A stretch of DNA of 64,000 nucleotides from Streptomyces longisporoflavus (GTDB lineage: Bacteria > Actinomycetota > Actinomycetes > Streptomycetales > Streptomycetaceae). Made by a program: the position numbers and the translations under genes. The stretch spans positions 124,001 through 188,000 of the forward strand of contig NZ_BMTR01000015.1 in assembly GCF_014649775.1 (NCBI RefSeq), given 5' to 3'. Shown here in pieces: positions 49,621-57,825 of this stretch (positions within the stretch are counted from its first letter, which is position 1; every line of letters starts with the position of its first letter). The notes beneath the pieces are model-generated. The model was not told the DNA's origin and made no database searches. It worked only from the letters and a program-made list of their open reading frames with translations.

Positions 49621-52458
49621 TCAGGACGAGGTACGTCGCTCCTGGGGGGCGAAGTGCTGCACGAGCCCGATGCGCGAAGTGATCCCGAGCTTCGTATAGG
49701 TGTGGCCCAGGTGGTACTCGATGGTCTTGACGCTCAGGGCGAGGGCCGTGGCGATCTGCCGGTTGGTGAAGCCCTGCGACGCCAGCCGCGCGACGGCCAG
49801 CTCCTGCGGCGTGAGCCCCTCGGCGGCGGAGACGGAGTCGGCCGCCGCCGGGTCGTGCGCGGGCCGCGGGGGCGCCGCGCGCCCGCAGGCGTCCAGCTCC
49901 CGTTCACACCGCGCCAGGTAGGGGGCGGCACCCAGTTCGCTCATCGTCGTGTACGCCGCCTGGAGCTGGGCCACGGCGACCGAGCGGCGGCCGAGCCTGC
50001 GCAGGAACGCCCCGTGATCGAGCTGGACGCGGGCGCGGCCGAACGGCGCCGGGATCTGCGCCGCCTGGTCGTGCGCGCGCAGGAACGCCGCTTGGGCGCG
50101 GTCCGTCTCCCGGCGCGCCGCGTGCAGATTGCCGCGCACCCGAGCCGCGGTGGACAGCGCCGCGTGCTGCCCGCGCTCCGCTGCCCGCTCCTCGTAGGGG
50201 AGAAGGACCGCTTCCGCCTCGTCGAGCTCGCCGAGCTGGATGAGGGCGTCGACCAGGAGTTCACGCCAGGACACCACGCCGGGTTCGTTCACCCCGTCGT
50301 GCGTGGCGAAGCCGAGCAGCGGCCGCAGTGCCTCGACGACCCGCTCCGGCTCCGCGCGCGCCTCGGCGAAGGCCCCGTGCGCGGAGGCCGCGTAGGCGTA
50401 GGCGAGGGCGCTCTCGTCGCAGCCCGGCGCGTCCAGGGCGAGCCGCAGATGGGCCGAGGCGCGGTCCCAGGTGCCGCGGGCCGACAGGATCCAGCTGGCG
50501 ATGGCATGTGTGACGGGCTTGAGCCACGACTGCTCGGTGTCGTCGGCGATCGACGCGGACGCCTCGGCGTGGATCAGCGCCTCGTCCCAGTCGCCGAGCC
50601 GGTGCAGGGTCTGCGCGAGCGCGGACGCCGAGAGGAGACGCAACGGCACGGTGCCCCTGCGGCAGTTGGCGACGGCGCCGAGCAGGTCGGCGCGCGCACC
50701 CGGCAGATCGTCCGACCACAGCCTCAACTGGCCGCGCGCGAGCAGCAGGTCGATGTTCGCGGGCGGGACGAGGAGGGGGTCGGGGAGGTCACCGGCGAGT
50801 TCGATGCCCTTCTTGGCGAAACCGCTCAGACCGAGGGCGAGGAGGTGGTTGAAGCGCAGCATCCGGCTCGGCCCCTGGAGGGTGGAGAGCCGCTGCGCGC
50901 GCTCCGCCCACTGGGCGGCGTCGGCGGAGCGTCCCCGCATCACGGCGGCGTAGCTCAGCTGCTCGGCGGCCCGCGCGGCCAGGGACGGATCGCTCTCGTG
51001 GTCGCACTGGTTCCAGGCGTCGAGGAGCAGCGTCTGGGCCTGCTCCATGCGTCCCTGTACGCGGGCCACATAGCCGCGTACATATCCGCGCAACGCCGGA
51101 TCGGCGCCGGCCGGAAGTCCGGCCGCGAGCTCCGCCGACTCGTGCACCCGGCCGTCCAGGAGCAGCGCCTCGACCGCCTCGACGGCGAGCCGGTCCCGCT
51201 CCATGCCGGTCGTCGCCACGCGTGAGGCGTGCCGCAGATGGGTTCCGGCGACCGCCCACTGTCCGGTGGCCGCCTCGCGCCGGGCGCACGCGGCGAGGGC
51301 GGCGGCGAGATGCTCGTCCGGGCCCGTGGCGGCGAGCACCCGGTGCCGCAGGCTCGCGTAGTCGTCGCCGACCAGGGCGGCGGCCCGCGTGTGCAGATCC
51401 GCCCGGTGCGCGGGCCCGATGTCCTGGTAGACCGCGGCGTGGACGAGCGGATGCGGGAAGGCGATCTCGGGCGCGGCCCCCGGCTGGGTCTCCCTCAGGA
51501 TCCCCGCCCTGACGGCTCGTTCGAGCGCGGGAAGCGGGGTGCTGACACGGGCGAGCGAGGCGGCCGTGCTCAGCGGGCAGGAGAGCCCGAGGACGCTGAC
51601 CGCCTGGACGAGCCGCAGCGCCTGGGGGCCGCACTCCGCGAGGTTGGCAAGGACCAGCATGGCGTACGACCGGGGGGCGGGCAGCGGCGTGGTGACATCC
51701 CGCAGGACGTGCGAGGGCACCTGGTCCAGGAGCGCGCGGGCGTGCAGCGGATTGCCGTGCGTGTGGTCGCGCAGGCGTACGGACGCGGTGCGCGGGAGGC
51801 GGTCGTTCCACAACTGTGCGCCCAGGGAGGCGAGTTCGTCCGGGCTGAGCCCGTGCAGCGGGATCCGCCGGGTGCGGACGTCGGCGAGCAGCCGGCGGAT
51901 GCCCTCCGGCAGCTGGGGAGCCTGCGGGTCCCGTGCCGTCACGATCGCGAGGACCTTGTCGACGCGCAGCCGCCGCAGCGCGAACGTCAGCGCGTTCAGG
52001 GACGCGGAGTCGGCCCAGTGGGCGTCGTCGAGCACCAGGATGACCGGGCCCTTGTCCTGCAACTCGCTCAGCAGGTCGAGCAGCCCGAAGCCGGCCGCGA
52101 GCGGCGGCAGGGTGCCGGGCGCCGAGCGGGGTGTGCGGACCAGCGAGCCCAGGCAGTCCGGCAGCGGGATCGGGCTCTGCCCGACGAACTGGGCGAGCAC
52201 CCCGCAGGGCAGCGCGCTCTCGTTCTCCTCGCCGCTGGCCTGCAGCACGCAGGCGTCGCCCGCGGTGTCCAGGAACCTGCGCACCAGCGCGCTCTTGCCG
52301 ATGCCGCCGGGCCCGTCGATCAGGACGAGGCGCGGCGTTCCCTCGCGCGCCTGGCCGAACTCCTCCTGGAGCGCGGCCAGTTCGCGCGTACGGCCGGAGA
52401 ACGCCTCATGGGGCGCCGGTGGCCGGGCGTGGCCGTACAGTGTGTCGCCGGTCGTCAT
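49621..52458 (-). CDS. LAL-type regulator: AAA/STAND ATPase with C-terminal LuxR HTH
   Basis: A 945-residue large ATP-binding regulator. Walker A is GPGGIGKS (residues 49-56) and Walker B is VILVLDDAHWAD. A winged and helical region is followed by about 450 residues of TPR-like repeats. The C-terminal LuxR HTH has LTPQELAVARLASQGFTNRQ, then IATALALSVKTIEYHL. Such proteins are ATP-dependent activators that sense a ligand through the TPR arm. It sits between the SARP gene and the 68-residue protein gene on the same strand and is a natural controller of this locus. Confidence 0.93.
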   Translation of the reverse strand: MTTGDTLYGHARPPAPHEAFSGRTRELAALQEEFGQAREGTPRLVLIDGPGGIGKSALVRRFLDTAGDACVLQASGEENESALPCGVLAQFVGQSPIPLPDCLGSLVRTPRSAPGTLPPLAAGFGLLDLLSELQDKGPVILVLDDAHWADSASLNALTFALRRLRVDKVLAIVTARDPQAPQLPEGIRRLLADVRTRRIPLHGLSPDELASLGAQLWNDRLPRTASVRLRDHTHGNPLHARALLDQVPSHVLRDVTTPLPAPRSYAMLVLANLAECGPQALRLVQAVSVLGLSCPLSTAASLARVSTPLPALERAVRAGILRETQPGAAPEIAFPHPLVHAAVYQDIGPAHRADLHTRAAALVGDDYASLRHRVLAATGPDEHLAAALAACARREAATGQWAVAGTHLRHASRVATTGMERDRLAVEAVEALLLDGRVHESAELAAGLPAGADPALRGYVRGYVARVQGRMEQAQTLLLDAWNQCDHESDPSLAARAAEQLSYAAVMRGRSADAAQWAERAQRLSTLQGPSRMLRFNHLLALGLSGFAKKGIELAGDLPDPLLVPPANIDLLLARGQLRLWSDDLPGARADLLGAVANCRRGTVPLRLLSASALAQTLHRLGDWDEALIHAEASASIADDTEQSWLKPVTHAIASWILSARGTWDRASAHLRLALDAPGCDESALAYAYAASAHGAFAEARAEPERVVEALRPLLGFATHDGVNEPGVVSWRELLVDALIQLGELDEAEAVLLPYEERAAERGQHAALSTAARVRGNLHAARRETDRAQAAFLRAHDQAAQIPAPFGRARVQLDHGAFLRRLGRRSVAVAQLQAAYTTMSELGAAPYLARCERELDACGRAAPPRPAHDPAAADSVSAAEGLTPQELAVARLASQGFTNRQIATALALSVKTIEYHLGHTYTKLGITSRIGLVQHFAPQERRTSS

Positions 52459-52613
52459 CACCGCCCCCACATGTCGGCACCCGGTACGGGCGCCAGGACT
52501 GTGACGGCGACGCGTGCCGGGCGCATGGCCCTGAACGTCCACGATGATGCCGACACCGGCCCGGGTACAAGCAGATTCCCCGCTCCCGCGGGGCTGTTTG
52601 CCATCCCGTGGGA

Positions 52614-52820
52614 TCAGCAGCCACAGGAGTCGCCGTCCGTCGCGGAAGCCGGTTCTCCGGTCTCGGCGGCGGCGGTGTCCGGCGGTTCGAGCAGCGACAG
52701 GAGTTCGAGCCAGCCGTGAAAGGGCGTGCGGTGGCCCGCGTCCCCTTCCTCGTCGCTCTCGTCCACCACGTTCCCGTGGACGCCCCCCGGCGAGCGGAAC
52801 ACCTCGATGACGTAGCGCAC
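52614..52820 (-). CDS. 68-residue small protein with Cys-Gly-Cys C-terminus
   Basis: The GTG at 52820 has GGGAGGG six bases upstream. The product starts RYVIEVFRSPGGVHGNVVDE. It has an acidic stretch, then TPFHGWLELLSLLEPPDTA, and ends ASATDGDSCGC. There is no signal peptide or membrane span. The hydrophobic HGWLELLSLLE segment could be a docking helix. The two terminal cysteines could bind metal or be modified. No family is recognised. It is 155 bp upstream of the LAL gene on the same strand and carries the shared 13-mer upstream. Confidence 0.68.
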   Translation of the reverse strand: MRYVIEVFRSPGGVHGNVVDESDEEGDAGHRTPFHGWLELLSLLEPPDTAAAETGEPASATDGDSCGC

Positions 52821-52917
52821 AACGCCCTCCCGAGGGCCGGTACGGCCCCGAACCGTGACACATCGCGACAGGTCCACGGTAGGAACCCCGCTGCGCCCGC
52901 CGCTTCGGGGAGTCACC

Positions 52918-52930
52918 TAGGGATGACCCC
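52918..52930 (-). promoter_or_regulatory. Shared motif copy 3 upstream of the 68-residue protein gene
   Basis: TAGGGATGACCCC lies 97 bp upstream of the small-protein GTG and 131 bp before the divergent membrane-protein gene. See copies at 44383 and 49577. A separate 10-bp palindrome, AACGTACGTT (52981-52990), lies on the side of the divergent gene. Confidence 0.5.
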
Positions 52931-53061
52931 GGGGCCCGGTCCCCGGCCAAGGCCGTGTGGCCCCGAACGGCTCCTGGAATAACGTACGTTCCGCTGTTTC
53001 ACGTCACTCTCTGTGGCATCCTTGCCCTCCACACGCATCAGTTGCACGCAGGGGGTGTCAC

Positions 53062-53760
53062 ATGACTGCGCCGACGGAGCGAGCCCCCGAGGGCGGCGGA
53101 ACAAGCGGTGGGACACGCGGTGGGACACGTGCACCGGACGCCGGCGAGAAGACCTTCCTCGGGCAGCAGTTCACCCTCCACCTCGCGGCGATGCTCGTCC
53201 TGGTCGCCGTCGCGGTCTGGGGCGGTACGGCCGCGACGGTGACCGCGGCCACCCTCTTCATCGCGTACGCGTCGACCATGACGGGGCGTGCGGCCAGGAG
53301 CGAACGGCCCGAGGCGGCGCAGCACTTGCGGGCCTTTCTCGGCGCGATGTTCGTCGCGCTGGTCGTCGGCGTGGTCGCCTGGGGCATCCGCTCGTCGGTG
53401 CTCGCGGCGCAACCGGTCGACGTGACGCCCCGGGCGCGGCTGACGGGCGCCACCCTCGACGCGGACGGTACGGCGAGGCTCACCGTGAAGGCCGATCCGG
53501 GCGACAGCGGCGAACTGCGGGTGACGTTCGCGGCGCGGGACGGGGTGGCCGGGGGCTCTCCCTGCCTGGCCCTGAGCAGCCTGCGGTTCCAGGGCACGGA
53601 CATAGACGCGAAGGGCCCGGTCGGCCTCAAGCGCACACTCACCACCACGCTCGACCTGGTGGACGGCACGGGCCCCGAGGTCTCGGCCGACATCCGGCTT
53701 GACGACGGCGACGACTGCCGGGTCAGCCTCACGCTCGAGAAGGCGGAGTACCGCCGGTAG
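53062..53760 (+). CDS. Two-span membrane protein, function unknown
   Basis: A 232-residue protein. A Gly/Thr-rich N-terminus is followed by two close hydrophobic regions (LHLAAMLVLVAVAVWGGTAA and FLGAMFVALVVGVVAWGI). The C-terminal part of about 120 residues is a soluble, probably extracytoplasmic beta-rich domain with two cysteines (GGSPCLALSSLRF and DDGDDCRVSL) that could form a disulfide. No family is recognised. It is 15 bp before a glutamate-type binding lipoprotein gene, so the two are likely co-expressed. ATG 53062 follows GGGGGTGTCAC. Confidence 0.72.
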   Translation: MTAPTERAPEGGGTSGGTRGGTRAPDAGEKTFLGQQFTLHLAAMLVLVAVAVWGGTAATVTAATLFIAYASTMTGRAARSERPEAAQHLRAFLGAMFVALVVGVVAWGIRSSVLAAQPVDVTPRARLTGATLDADGTARLTVKADPGDSGELRVTFAARDGVAGGSPCLALSSLRFQGTDIDAKGPVGLKRTLTTTLDLVDGTGPEVSADIRLDDGDDCRVSLTLEKAEYRR

Positions 53761-53775
53761 CCCAAGGGAGACCTC

Positions 53776-54741
53776 ATGTCCTGCACCGCCCGGCGTCCGC
53801 GGCTCGCCGCCGCCGCATGCCTGCTCGCCTTCAGCCTGACCGCCGCGTGCGGCGGCGGGTCAGGGGACCGCTCCGACCACGCCGAACCCACCGGCGACCG
53901 TGTCACGAAGAGTGAGGCGCCACCCTCGCTGTTCACCGAGAAGACGCTGAACGTCGCGGTGAAGAAGGGGCAGCCGGGCTTCAGCACGCGCAGCGAGGAG
54001 GAGGACGACTTCGCCGGTTTCGAGGCGCAGTTGGTGGAGTTCCTCGCCTCGAAGCTCGACTTCAAGGCCGCGGACTGGGACGTCCAGTCACGCGACCGCG
54101 AGAACGTCCTGCGCGACGGCAGCATGGACCTGGTGGTGGCCACCTACTCCGTCACCGACCCGCGGGACAAGGAGGTCGACTTCACTGCCCCGTACTTCAA
54201 GACGTACCAAGGGGTGCTGATCCGCAAGGACTACACCGGCATCAAGACGCTCGCGGACGTCGACGGCAAGCGGGTGTGCAGCGTGCGCGGCTCCACCGGC
54301 GACCCGGACAGCGAACAGGACGACAAGGCGAAGAGGGCCATCCGCGCCGCCCTGGGCCAGGAGGTGGTGGCCGAGCTCCGCAACAGCTACAAGACCTGCG
54401 TCAACGAACTCATCAACGGCAACTTCGAGGCCGTCTGGACGGACAAGATCATCCTGGAGGGCTTCGCCCAGGACCCCCGGTACGCCGACAAGGTCGAGGT
54501 GGCGCGGGACATCACCGTCAAGAACCGGCAGTTCTACGGGATCGGCCTGCGGGAGGGCCGGCGCGCGGACTGCCGGCGCCTGAACGACGTCCTGGAGGAC
54601 TTCCTCCAGACCCGCTGGTCGCTGGCCTTCCAGACGTACTTCCCGAAGGTCACCGCCCGTACGAGCGCCTTCGAGCAGGACTACAAGCCCACCGACTCCG
54701 AGTTCCGCAAGCTCAAGCAGACCTCGTGCGGCGCCAAGTAG
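53776..54741 (+). CDS. Family 3 solute-binding lipoprotein (glutamate/polar amino acid type)
   Basis: A 321-residue lipoprotein. The signal peptide ends in lipobox LTAAC. SBP_bac_3 features include LNVAVKKGQPGFSTRSEEED, FAGFEAQLVEFLASKL, LVVATYSVTDPRDKEVDFTA and PYFKTYQGVLIRKDY. It resembles GluB-like binding proteins, but no permease or ATPase is adjacent. It may instead be a sensor partner of the membrane protein encoded 15 bp upstream. ATG follows AAGGGAGACCTC. A short stem CCCGC/GCGGG (54743-54756) follows the stop. Confidence 0.87.
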   Translation: MSCTARRPRLAAAACLLAFSLTAACGGGSGDRSDHAEPTGDRVTKSEAPPSLFTEKTLNVAVKKGQPGFSTRSEEEDDFAGFEAQLVEFLASKLDFKAADWDVQSRDRENVLRDGSMDLVVATYSVTDPRDKEVDFTAPYFKTYQGVLIRKDYTGIKTLADVDGKRVCSVRGSTGDPDSEQDDKAKRAIRAALGQEVVAELRNSYKTCVNELINGNFEAVWTDKIILEGFAQDPRYADKVEVARDITVKNRQFYGIGLREGRRADCRRLNDVLEDFLQTRWSLAFQTYFPKVTARTSAFEQDYKPTDSEFRKLKQTSCGAK

Positions 54742-54768
54742 TCCCGCTCGTGCGGGCTCGACGGGGGA

Positions 54769-55866
54769 TCAGACCATCCGGTGGTACTGCTGCGGGGTGG
54801 CGACCTCGCCGCCGAGTTCGTTGGCGGCGTGCCGGGCCCACGAGGGGTTGCGCAGGAGTTCGCGGCCCAGGAGGACGGCGTCCGCCTCGCCGTTGGCGAG
54901 GATCTTCTCGGCCTGCCCGGGTTCGGTGATCAGGCCCACGGCCGCCACGGGCAGCGAGGTCTCCGCCTTTACGCGGGCCGCGAACGGCACCTGGTAGCCG
55001 GGGCCCGTCTTGATGCGCGCGCCCGGCGCGTTGCCGCCGGTGGAGACGTCCAGGAGGTCCACGCCGTGGGCGTGCAGGTCCTTCGCGAGGCGGACCGTGT
55101 CGTCGGCCGTCCAGCCCTCGCGCTCGTCCTCGGGGTTCTCCGTCAGCCAGTCGGTCGCGGAGATCCGGAAGAAGAGGGGCAGCTCCTCGGGCCAGACGGC
55201 GCGGACGGCGTCGACGACCTCCAGGGCGAGCCGGGAGCGGTTCTCGAAGGAGCCGCCGTACTCGTCGGTGCGGTGGTTGCTGAACGGCGAGAGGAATTCG
55301 CCGATGAGGTAACCGTGGGCGCCGTGGATCTCGACCACCTCGAAGCCGGCGTCCAGTGCGCGCCGTGCCGCGTCCGCGAACTGGCCGACGACGTCACGGA
55401 TCTCTTCGCGCGTGAGCTCGTGCGGCAGGAGGTGGCCCTCGTCGAAGGGGAGCGCGCTGGGTGCCACCGGCTGCCAGCCGTGGTCCTCCTGGCCGACGGG
55501 CCCGCCGCCCTTCCAGGGGCGGTCGGTGGACGCCTTGCGGCCGGCGTGGGCGATCTGGATGCCCGGCGTCGTACCGTGGGTCTTGAGGAAGCCGGTGACG
55601 CGGCGGAACGCCTCGACCTGCGTGTCGTTCCATATGCCGAGGTCGGCGGGGCTGATGCGGCCCTCGGGGCTCACGGCCGACGCCTCGACGAGGATCAGGC
55701 CGGTGCCGCCGGCGGCACGCGCCGCGTAGTGGGCGAAGTGCCAGTCGTTCGCCACACCCGCGTTCGGCCCGAACACCTCGGCCGAGTACTGGCACATCGG
55801 TGCCATCCACACGCGGTTGGGGATGGTCAGCGATCGCAGGGTGTAGGGCTCGAACAGCGCGCTCAC
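54769..55866 (-). CDS. Old Yellow Enzyme family NADH:flavin oxidoreductase (YqjM-like)
   Basis: About 365 residues, an FMN TIM-barrel ene-reductase. The redox-tuning cysteine is in WMAPMCQYSA, the hallmark of the thermophilic-like YqjM class. The substrate histidine pair is in EVVEIHGAHGYLIGEFLSP. FMN and phosphate motifs include VAAVGLITEP and AVLLGRELLRNP. It reduces electron-poor C=C bonds using NAD(P)H. GTG 55866 has GGAG six bases upstream; ATG 55878 is possible. It is divergent from an ArsR regulator with several dyads between. Confidence 0.92.
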   Translation of the reverse strand: MSALFEPYTLRSLTIPNRVWMAPMCQYSAEVFGPNAGVANDWHFAHYAARAAGGTGLILVEASAVSPEGRISPADLGIWNDTQVEAFRRVTGFLKTHGTTPGIQIAHAGRKASTDRPWKGGGPVGQEDHGWQPVAPSALPFDEGHLLPHELTREEIRDVVGQFADAARRALDAGFEVVEIHGAHGYLIGEFLSPFSNHRTDEYGGSFENRSRLALEVVDAVRAVWPEELPLFFRISATDWLTENPEDEREGWTADDTVRLAKDLHAHGVDLLDVSTGGNAPGARIKTGPGYQVPFAARVKAETSLPVAAVGLITEPGQAEKILANGEADAVLLGRELLRNPSWARHAANELGGEVATPQQYHRMV

Positions 55867-55879
55867 GGCGGACTCCATT

Positions 55880-55913
55880 CGTCACGGACTTCGGGGCGTC
55901 ACGGACTTCGGGA
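55880..55913. repeat. 17-bp tandem duplication at the OYE 5' end
   Basis: CGTCACGGACTTCGGGG is followed directly by the same 17-mer with one change in the last base. It sits just upstream of the OYE start. Confidence 0.85.
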
Positions 55914-55917
55914 CTCC

Positions 55918-55972
55918 TCGTACGATAGACCTCGTAGTACGGCAGATGTCAAACTACGATGGCTCTCGTACT
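55918..55972. promoter_or_regulatory. Cluster of ArsR-type operator dyads
   Basis: Three related dyads of TCGTA type are packed in 55 bp: TCGTACGA (55918-55925), CGTAGTACG (55933-55941), and ACTACGA/TCGTACT (55953-55959 with 55966-55972, one mismatch). They lie in the divergent gap between OYE and ArsR genes. Repression of both genes by the ArsR protein is inferred. Confidence 0.6.
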
Positions 55973-55987
55973 ATGGAGGCCTTCGAG

Positions 55988-56021
55988 AAGACGTGAAGCC
56001 CCGAAAGACGTGAAGCCCCGA
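55988..56021. repeat. Perfect 17-bp tandem duplication at the ArsR 5' end
   Basis: AAGACGTGAAGCCCCGA occurs twice without a gap, 16 bp before the ArsR ATG. It has the same unit length as the duplication near the OYE start but a different sequence. Confidence 0.88.
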
Positions 56022-56036
56022 CGAAGTGGAGCCGTC

Positions 56037-56402
56037 ATGACCACCGCCGCACCGAGCAGCACCCGCGCGCTCGATCACCCGACGCGAGCGGAGATCCGGC
56101 TCGAGGGCGTGCTCCACGCGCTGTCGGACCCGATGCGACTGCGGGTCGTGCGGCAGCTGGCCGCGGACGATGCGGGACTCGGCGGGCTCTCCTGCTCGCA
56201 GATCGACCTGCCCGTCACGAAGTCCACGAGCACGCACCACTTCAGGGTGCTGCGCGAGAGCGGCGTGATCCAGCAGATCTACCGCGGCACGGCCAAGCTG
56301 AACGGCTTGCGCAGGGATGATCTGGAGGCGCTGTTCCCGGGGCTCCTGGACACGGTCCTCACCGCGGCAACGGCACAAGCGGAACGAGTGAGCGCCCCGT
56401 AG
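56037..56402 (+). CDS. ArsR family transcriptional regulator
   Basis: A 121-residue winged-helix repressor. The HTH region is RLEGVLHALSDPMRLRVVRQ, then SQIDLPVTKSTSTHHFRVLR, with the wing VIQQIYRGTAKLNGLRRDDL. There is no CxC metal motif. One Cys (GLSCSQIDL) is in the HTH, so a thiol- or electrophile-sensing role is possible and would match the ene-reductase target. ATG 56037 follows AAGTGGAG. Confidence 0.88.
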   Translation: MTTAAPSSTRALDHPTRAEIRLEGVLHALSDPMRLRVVRQLAADDAGLGGLSCSQIDLPVTKSTSTHHFRVLRESGVIQQIYRGTAKLNGLRRDDLEALFPGLLDTVLTAATAQAERVSAP

Positions 56403-56410
56403 GACGGCCC

Positions 56411-56463
56411 CGTAAGGGGCGCGGGGAACTGCGCGACAAGCCCCCGCGAAGCCGCAGGCAGAA
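56411..56463. repeat. Streptomyces-type dispersed intergenic repeat
   Basis: The stretch with GTAAGGGGCGCGGGGAACTG, then GCGCGACAAGCCCC and a GCCGCAGGC end, is from memory a copy of a short palindromic element scattered in many Streptomyces intergenic regions. GGGGC and GCCCC form its outer stem. It fills the gap between the converging ArsR and ferredoxin-reductase genes and may end transcription. Confidence 0.6.
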
Positions 56464-57825
56464 CTACGCCCCCGACTCCCCGCTCAAGCCCCGCGCAGCG
56501 TCCCGCAGCCCCGGCCAGTCCGGGATCTTCACGGGCCCGCGGCCCAGCGAGAGGCCGAGCGCCGCCTCCGCCCGCTCGATCGCAAGCCAGCCCTGCCACT
56601 CGACGGGCCGCAGCCCTGCCGCGCGGAGAGCGGCCAGCGGATCTTCCGGAACCCCTCTCCGCACGAGAGCCGGCGCGTCGTCGAGCAGGGAGAGCACCGT
56701 CTCCTTGGCGCACGGACGGTTGGTCCCGATGACGCCGGTCGGACCCCGCTTGATCCAGCCCGCCACATACTCGCCGGGTGACGCGGCGCCCTCCCGCAGC
56801 ACCCGCCCCGCCGCATGCGGCACCGTGCCGAGCGCGGGGTCGAACGGCAGCCCGTCGATGGGGACCCCGCGATAGCCGACCGAGCGCAGGACCAGCTGCC
56901 CCGCGATGTCCTCGTACTGCCCGGAACCCGTCACGCCGCCGTGCCCGTCCGGCAGCGTCCGCTCGAACCGCACCCCGCCGACCCGCCCCGCGGCCTCCGT
57001 CACGGCCACCGGACGCAGGAAGAAGCGGAGCCGGATGCTGCGCGGCAGGTGCTGCGCCGGGCGCTCGGCCCAGGCCCGCATCACCTCGATGTTGCGGCGC
57101 CCCGCCGCGGGCAGTCCGGAGGGATCGGCGTACGCGGGATCGAGCGCCAACTCGGCCGGGTCCACGATCACTTCGGTGTCCGGCAGCGAGCCGAGCTCGC
57201 GCAGCTCCTTGGTGGTGAAGCGCGCCTGCGAAGGACCGCGCCGCCCCACCATGTGGACCTCGCGCACCCGGCTCCCGGCGAGCACGCCGAGCGCCTCCTG
57301 CGGCATGTCGGTGGGCTGCAGCTCGGCCACGCCGCGGGCCAGCATCCGGGCGACGTCCACGGCGACGTTCCCGACGCCGATGACGACGGCGGACTCCACG
57401 CCTGCCACGAAGCCGTCGGCCGTCGCGTCCGGGTGCGCGCTGTACCAGGAGACGAACTCCGTGGCCGAATGGCTTCCCGGCAGGTCCTCGCCCGGCACGC
57501 CCAGCTTGCGGTCCGCCGCCGCGCCCACGCAGTAGACCACCGCGTGGTAGTGATCGAGCAGGCGCGCGGCGGGGAGCCCGCCGGGGCCGATCTCGATGCC
57601 GCCGAGAAAGCGGACATTCTCGTGCTCCAGGACCGAACGCAGGTTGTTCTGGAGGGACTTGATCTTCTCGTGGTCCGGCGCGACACCGTAACGGACGAGG
57701 CCGTACGGGCAGGGCAGGCGGTCGATGACATCGACGCGCACCCCCGGCACGCGGTCCTGCTGGACGAGGGACTGCGCGGTGTAGACCCCGCTCGGTCCCG
57801 ATCCGACGACGGCGACCTGCAGCAC
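56464..57825 (-). CDS. fprA-like: FprA-like ferredoxin-NADP+ reductase (adrenodoxin reductase family)
   Basis: A 453-residue flavoprotein. The FAD dinucleotide fold is VAVVGSGPSGVYTAQSL. The conserved LPCPYGLVRYGVAPDHEKIK is diagnostic of adrenodoxin-reductase-type enzymes. The NADPH fold is AVVIGVGNVAVDVARML, with MVGRRGPSQARFT nearby. The C-terminal FAD motif is GWIKRGPTGVIGTNRPCAKE. It passes electrons from NADPH to ferredoxins that serve P450s or other enzymes. No ferredoxin gene is next to it. Confidence 0.95.
   Translation of the reverse strand: MLQVAVVGSGPSGVYTAQSLVQQDRVPGVRVDVIDRLPCPYGLVRYGVAPDHEKIKSLQNNLRSVLEHENVRFLGGIEIGPGGLPAARLLDHYHAVVYCVGAAADRKLGVPGEDLPGSHSATEFVSWYSAHPDATADGFVAGVESAVVIGVGNVAVDVARMLARGVAELQPTDMPQEALGVLAGSRVREVHMVGRRGPSQARFTTKELRELGSLPDTEVIVDPAELALDPAYADPSGLPAAGRRNIEVMRAWAERPAQHLPRSIRLRFFLRPVAVTEAAGRVGGVRFERTLPDGHGGVTGSGQYEDIAGQLVLRSVGYRGVPIDGLPFDPALGTVPHAAGRVLREGAASPGEYVAGWIKRGPTGVIGTNRPCAKETVLSLLDDAPALVRRGVPEDPLAALRAAGLRPVEWQGWLAIERAEAALGLSLGRGPVKIPDWPGLRDAARGLSGESGA

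Noticed and set aside
47980..51225. 1081-codon plus-strand frame
   Set aside because: It is antisense to the SARP and LAL genes and lacks any domain.
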